From contig CAITIF010000861.1 of the NCBI GenBank assembly GCA_903892365.1, positions 1 through 5,736 on the forward strand: DNA of 5,736 bases, read 5' to 3'. The stretch comes from an uncultured Pirellula sp. (GTDB taxonomy: Bacteria > Planctomycetota > Planctomycetia > Pirellulales > Pirellulaceae). This document shows positions 4,830 through 5,736 of this stretch, piece after piece (the stretch's first letter is position 1; every line of letters starts with the position of its first letter). The notes beneath the pieces were generated by a model that worked only from the letters and a program-made list of their open reading frames with translations, did no database searches and was not told the origin of the DNA. The translations under genes were made by a program, and so were the position numbers.

Positions 4830-5736
4830 TTATTCGTAATCTGCTTCTTTCAGCACGTACAAGCGGTTGGGTGCATTGCTGCTGGTGCTTTGAGGGCAGA
4901 GCAGGGCAGTATACACATGATAGCCAGTTTCATCGGCAATGGTTCGAGTGCTTCCGTCCGCAAAGGCAACGGTGACCAAGCCAGAGTGACCGGCGGATGG
5001 TCGGGCGAAGGATGGACTTGGCGACGTCGACATATCAAGTTGAAATTTGCGACCGTTGATCTTTTCTTCGGGAGCTGGCAATGGAACACCGCTTGGAGCC
5101 CCATATCCTGCTAGCTCGGTTCGATAGAGCCAAACCATTCCGGTAGCAGTTCGGTTATTGAAGGTACTGATCCGGTTGAGGTATTCTGCCGAGGTCGTAT
5201 ACCCCCAAGGTCGAGCGATCATGTTTTCAGAGTACATGATGGTTTGGCTGAGACCATCGCGGATATCGGATGCCTTCATGGTGACAGCCGTTGGGGCAAA
5301 AACGCTGGCACTGAGCACGTTTCCAGCTTCGTCTTGGCCTCCGCCAGCGACATTTACTCGGTTCACGAACATGCCGTTAGAACGAGTTTGGCTCAAGATT
5401 GGGCCTAATCCACCGGATGAACGATCATCCCAGAAACCATTATTGGCTACATATGAATTTTTGCTGAATGCTTCGTCACCTTGGATTAGGGAATCGGTTG
5501 GGCAACGGAAGATAGCGATATCGGGGCAGAAGTCTGGAAGATTCGTGAACAGAGAATACTGATCACTAGTCCACATATCATACAGTTGTTGCTGTTCGAT
5601 ACTTGGGAAGAGCGTTACATGCCAGCCAGCCACACGACGGACTGGAGTACCTCCAGCGTTTCCGATATCAAACGATTCCAAGTAGCCAGGAAAACGCTTT
5701 TTGCTTGTCTCGAAACTAACAGTTGCCAGAGCAATT
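4830..5736 (-). CDS. DUF1559 family prepilin-like protein, N-terminus missing
   Basis: The frame stays open to the right edge, so about 301 C-terminal residues are visible. The codon at 5681 is a TTG read as Leu within the gene, not the start. Typical DUF1559 features are seen in order: a segment reading FETSKKRFPGY near the visible N-terminus (5682-5714), IFRCPTDS, the stretch DIRDGLSQTIMYSEN, and the C-terminal GHSGLVTVAFADGS followed by TGYHVYTALLCPQ. In this family the missing N-terminus normally carries a type IV prepilin-like signal and a hydrophobic helix, so the protein is probably exported and surface or periplasm located. Planctomycetes carry very many paralogues with unknown individual roles. 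The gene is followed by terminator-like hairpins, so it is probably transcribed separately from mqnD. Confidence 0.9.
   Translation of the reverse strand, partial: IALATVSFETSKKRFPGYLESFDIGNAGGTPVRRVAGWHVTLFPSIEQQQLYDMWTSDQYSLFTNLPDFCPDIAIFRCPTDSLIQGDEAFSKNSYVANNGFWDDRSSGGLGPILSQTRSNGMFVNRVNVAGGGQDEAGNVLSASVFAPTAVTMKASDIRDGLSQTIMYSENMIARPWGYTTSAEYLNRISTFNNRTATGMVWLYRTELAGYGAPSGVPLPAPEEKINGRKFQLDMSTSPSPSFARPSAGHSGLVTVAFADGSTRTIADETGYHVYTALLCPQSTSSNAPNRLYVLKEADYE

Noticed and set aside
5158..5562. Open frame of 134 residues on the + strand
   Set aside because: It is antisense to the DUF1559 gene and has no recognisable features.

Overview
The window most likely comes from a planctomycete, probably of the Pirellulales. 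That is an inference from content: a DUF1559 prepilin-like protein at the right edge (a family massively expanded in Planctomycetes), a futalosine-type menaquinone gene, weak or absent Shine-Dalgarno sites, palindromic REP-like intergenic repeats, and roughly balanced base composition. No rRNA, tRNA, CRISPR array or insertion sequence is visible.

Layout. Positions 1-160 hold two diverged copies of a palindromic repeat spaced about 98 bases apart. A small single-pass membrane protein of unknown function follows on the + strand (288-533). A leader of about 225 bases with several inverted repeats precedes carA (about 760-1896, +), the glutaminase subunit of carbamoyl-phosphate synthase. The other genes lie on the - strand. 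Read in their own direction (right to left) they are: a DUF1559 protein cut by the right edge (4830-5736), a terminator-like hairpin (4716-4751), an MqnD-type menaquinone gene (3798-4691), a 67-residue small protein ending in Gly-Glu (3568-3771), and a PafA/Dop (Pup ligase/depupylase) family enzyme (1854-3668). The enzyme gene runs tail-to-tail into carA with a 43-base overlap.

The part most worth attention is the pair at 1854-3771. The larger protein has the PafA/Dop motifs in order, so family membership is firm. It also carries an insertion of about 115 residues with two hydrophobic segments inside the catalytic domain, which should anchor it to the membrane, and a Glu where the family's catalytic Asp is expected. 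The gene just upstream encodes a small protein with a disordered Ser/Ala/Pro-rich N-terminus, an amphipathic C-terminal helix and a terminal Gly-Glu, the architecture of Pup and UBact modifiers. Together they look like a compact membrane-associated pupylation-like module with no proteasome or ATPase genes beside it. The modifier identity is inferred from architecture and position, not from clear sequence identity.

The small gene and the ligase-like gene probably form one transcription unit with mqnD: there are 26 bases between mqnD and the small gene, then an overlap or tight junction with the ligase-like gene. Nothing in the sequence says whether menaquinone synthesis and the modifier system are functionally linked.
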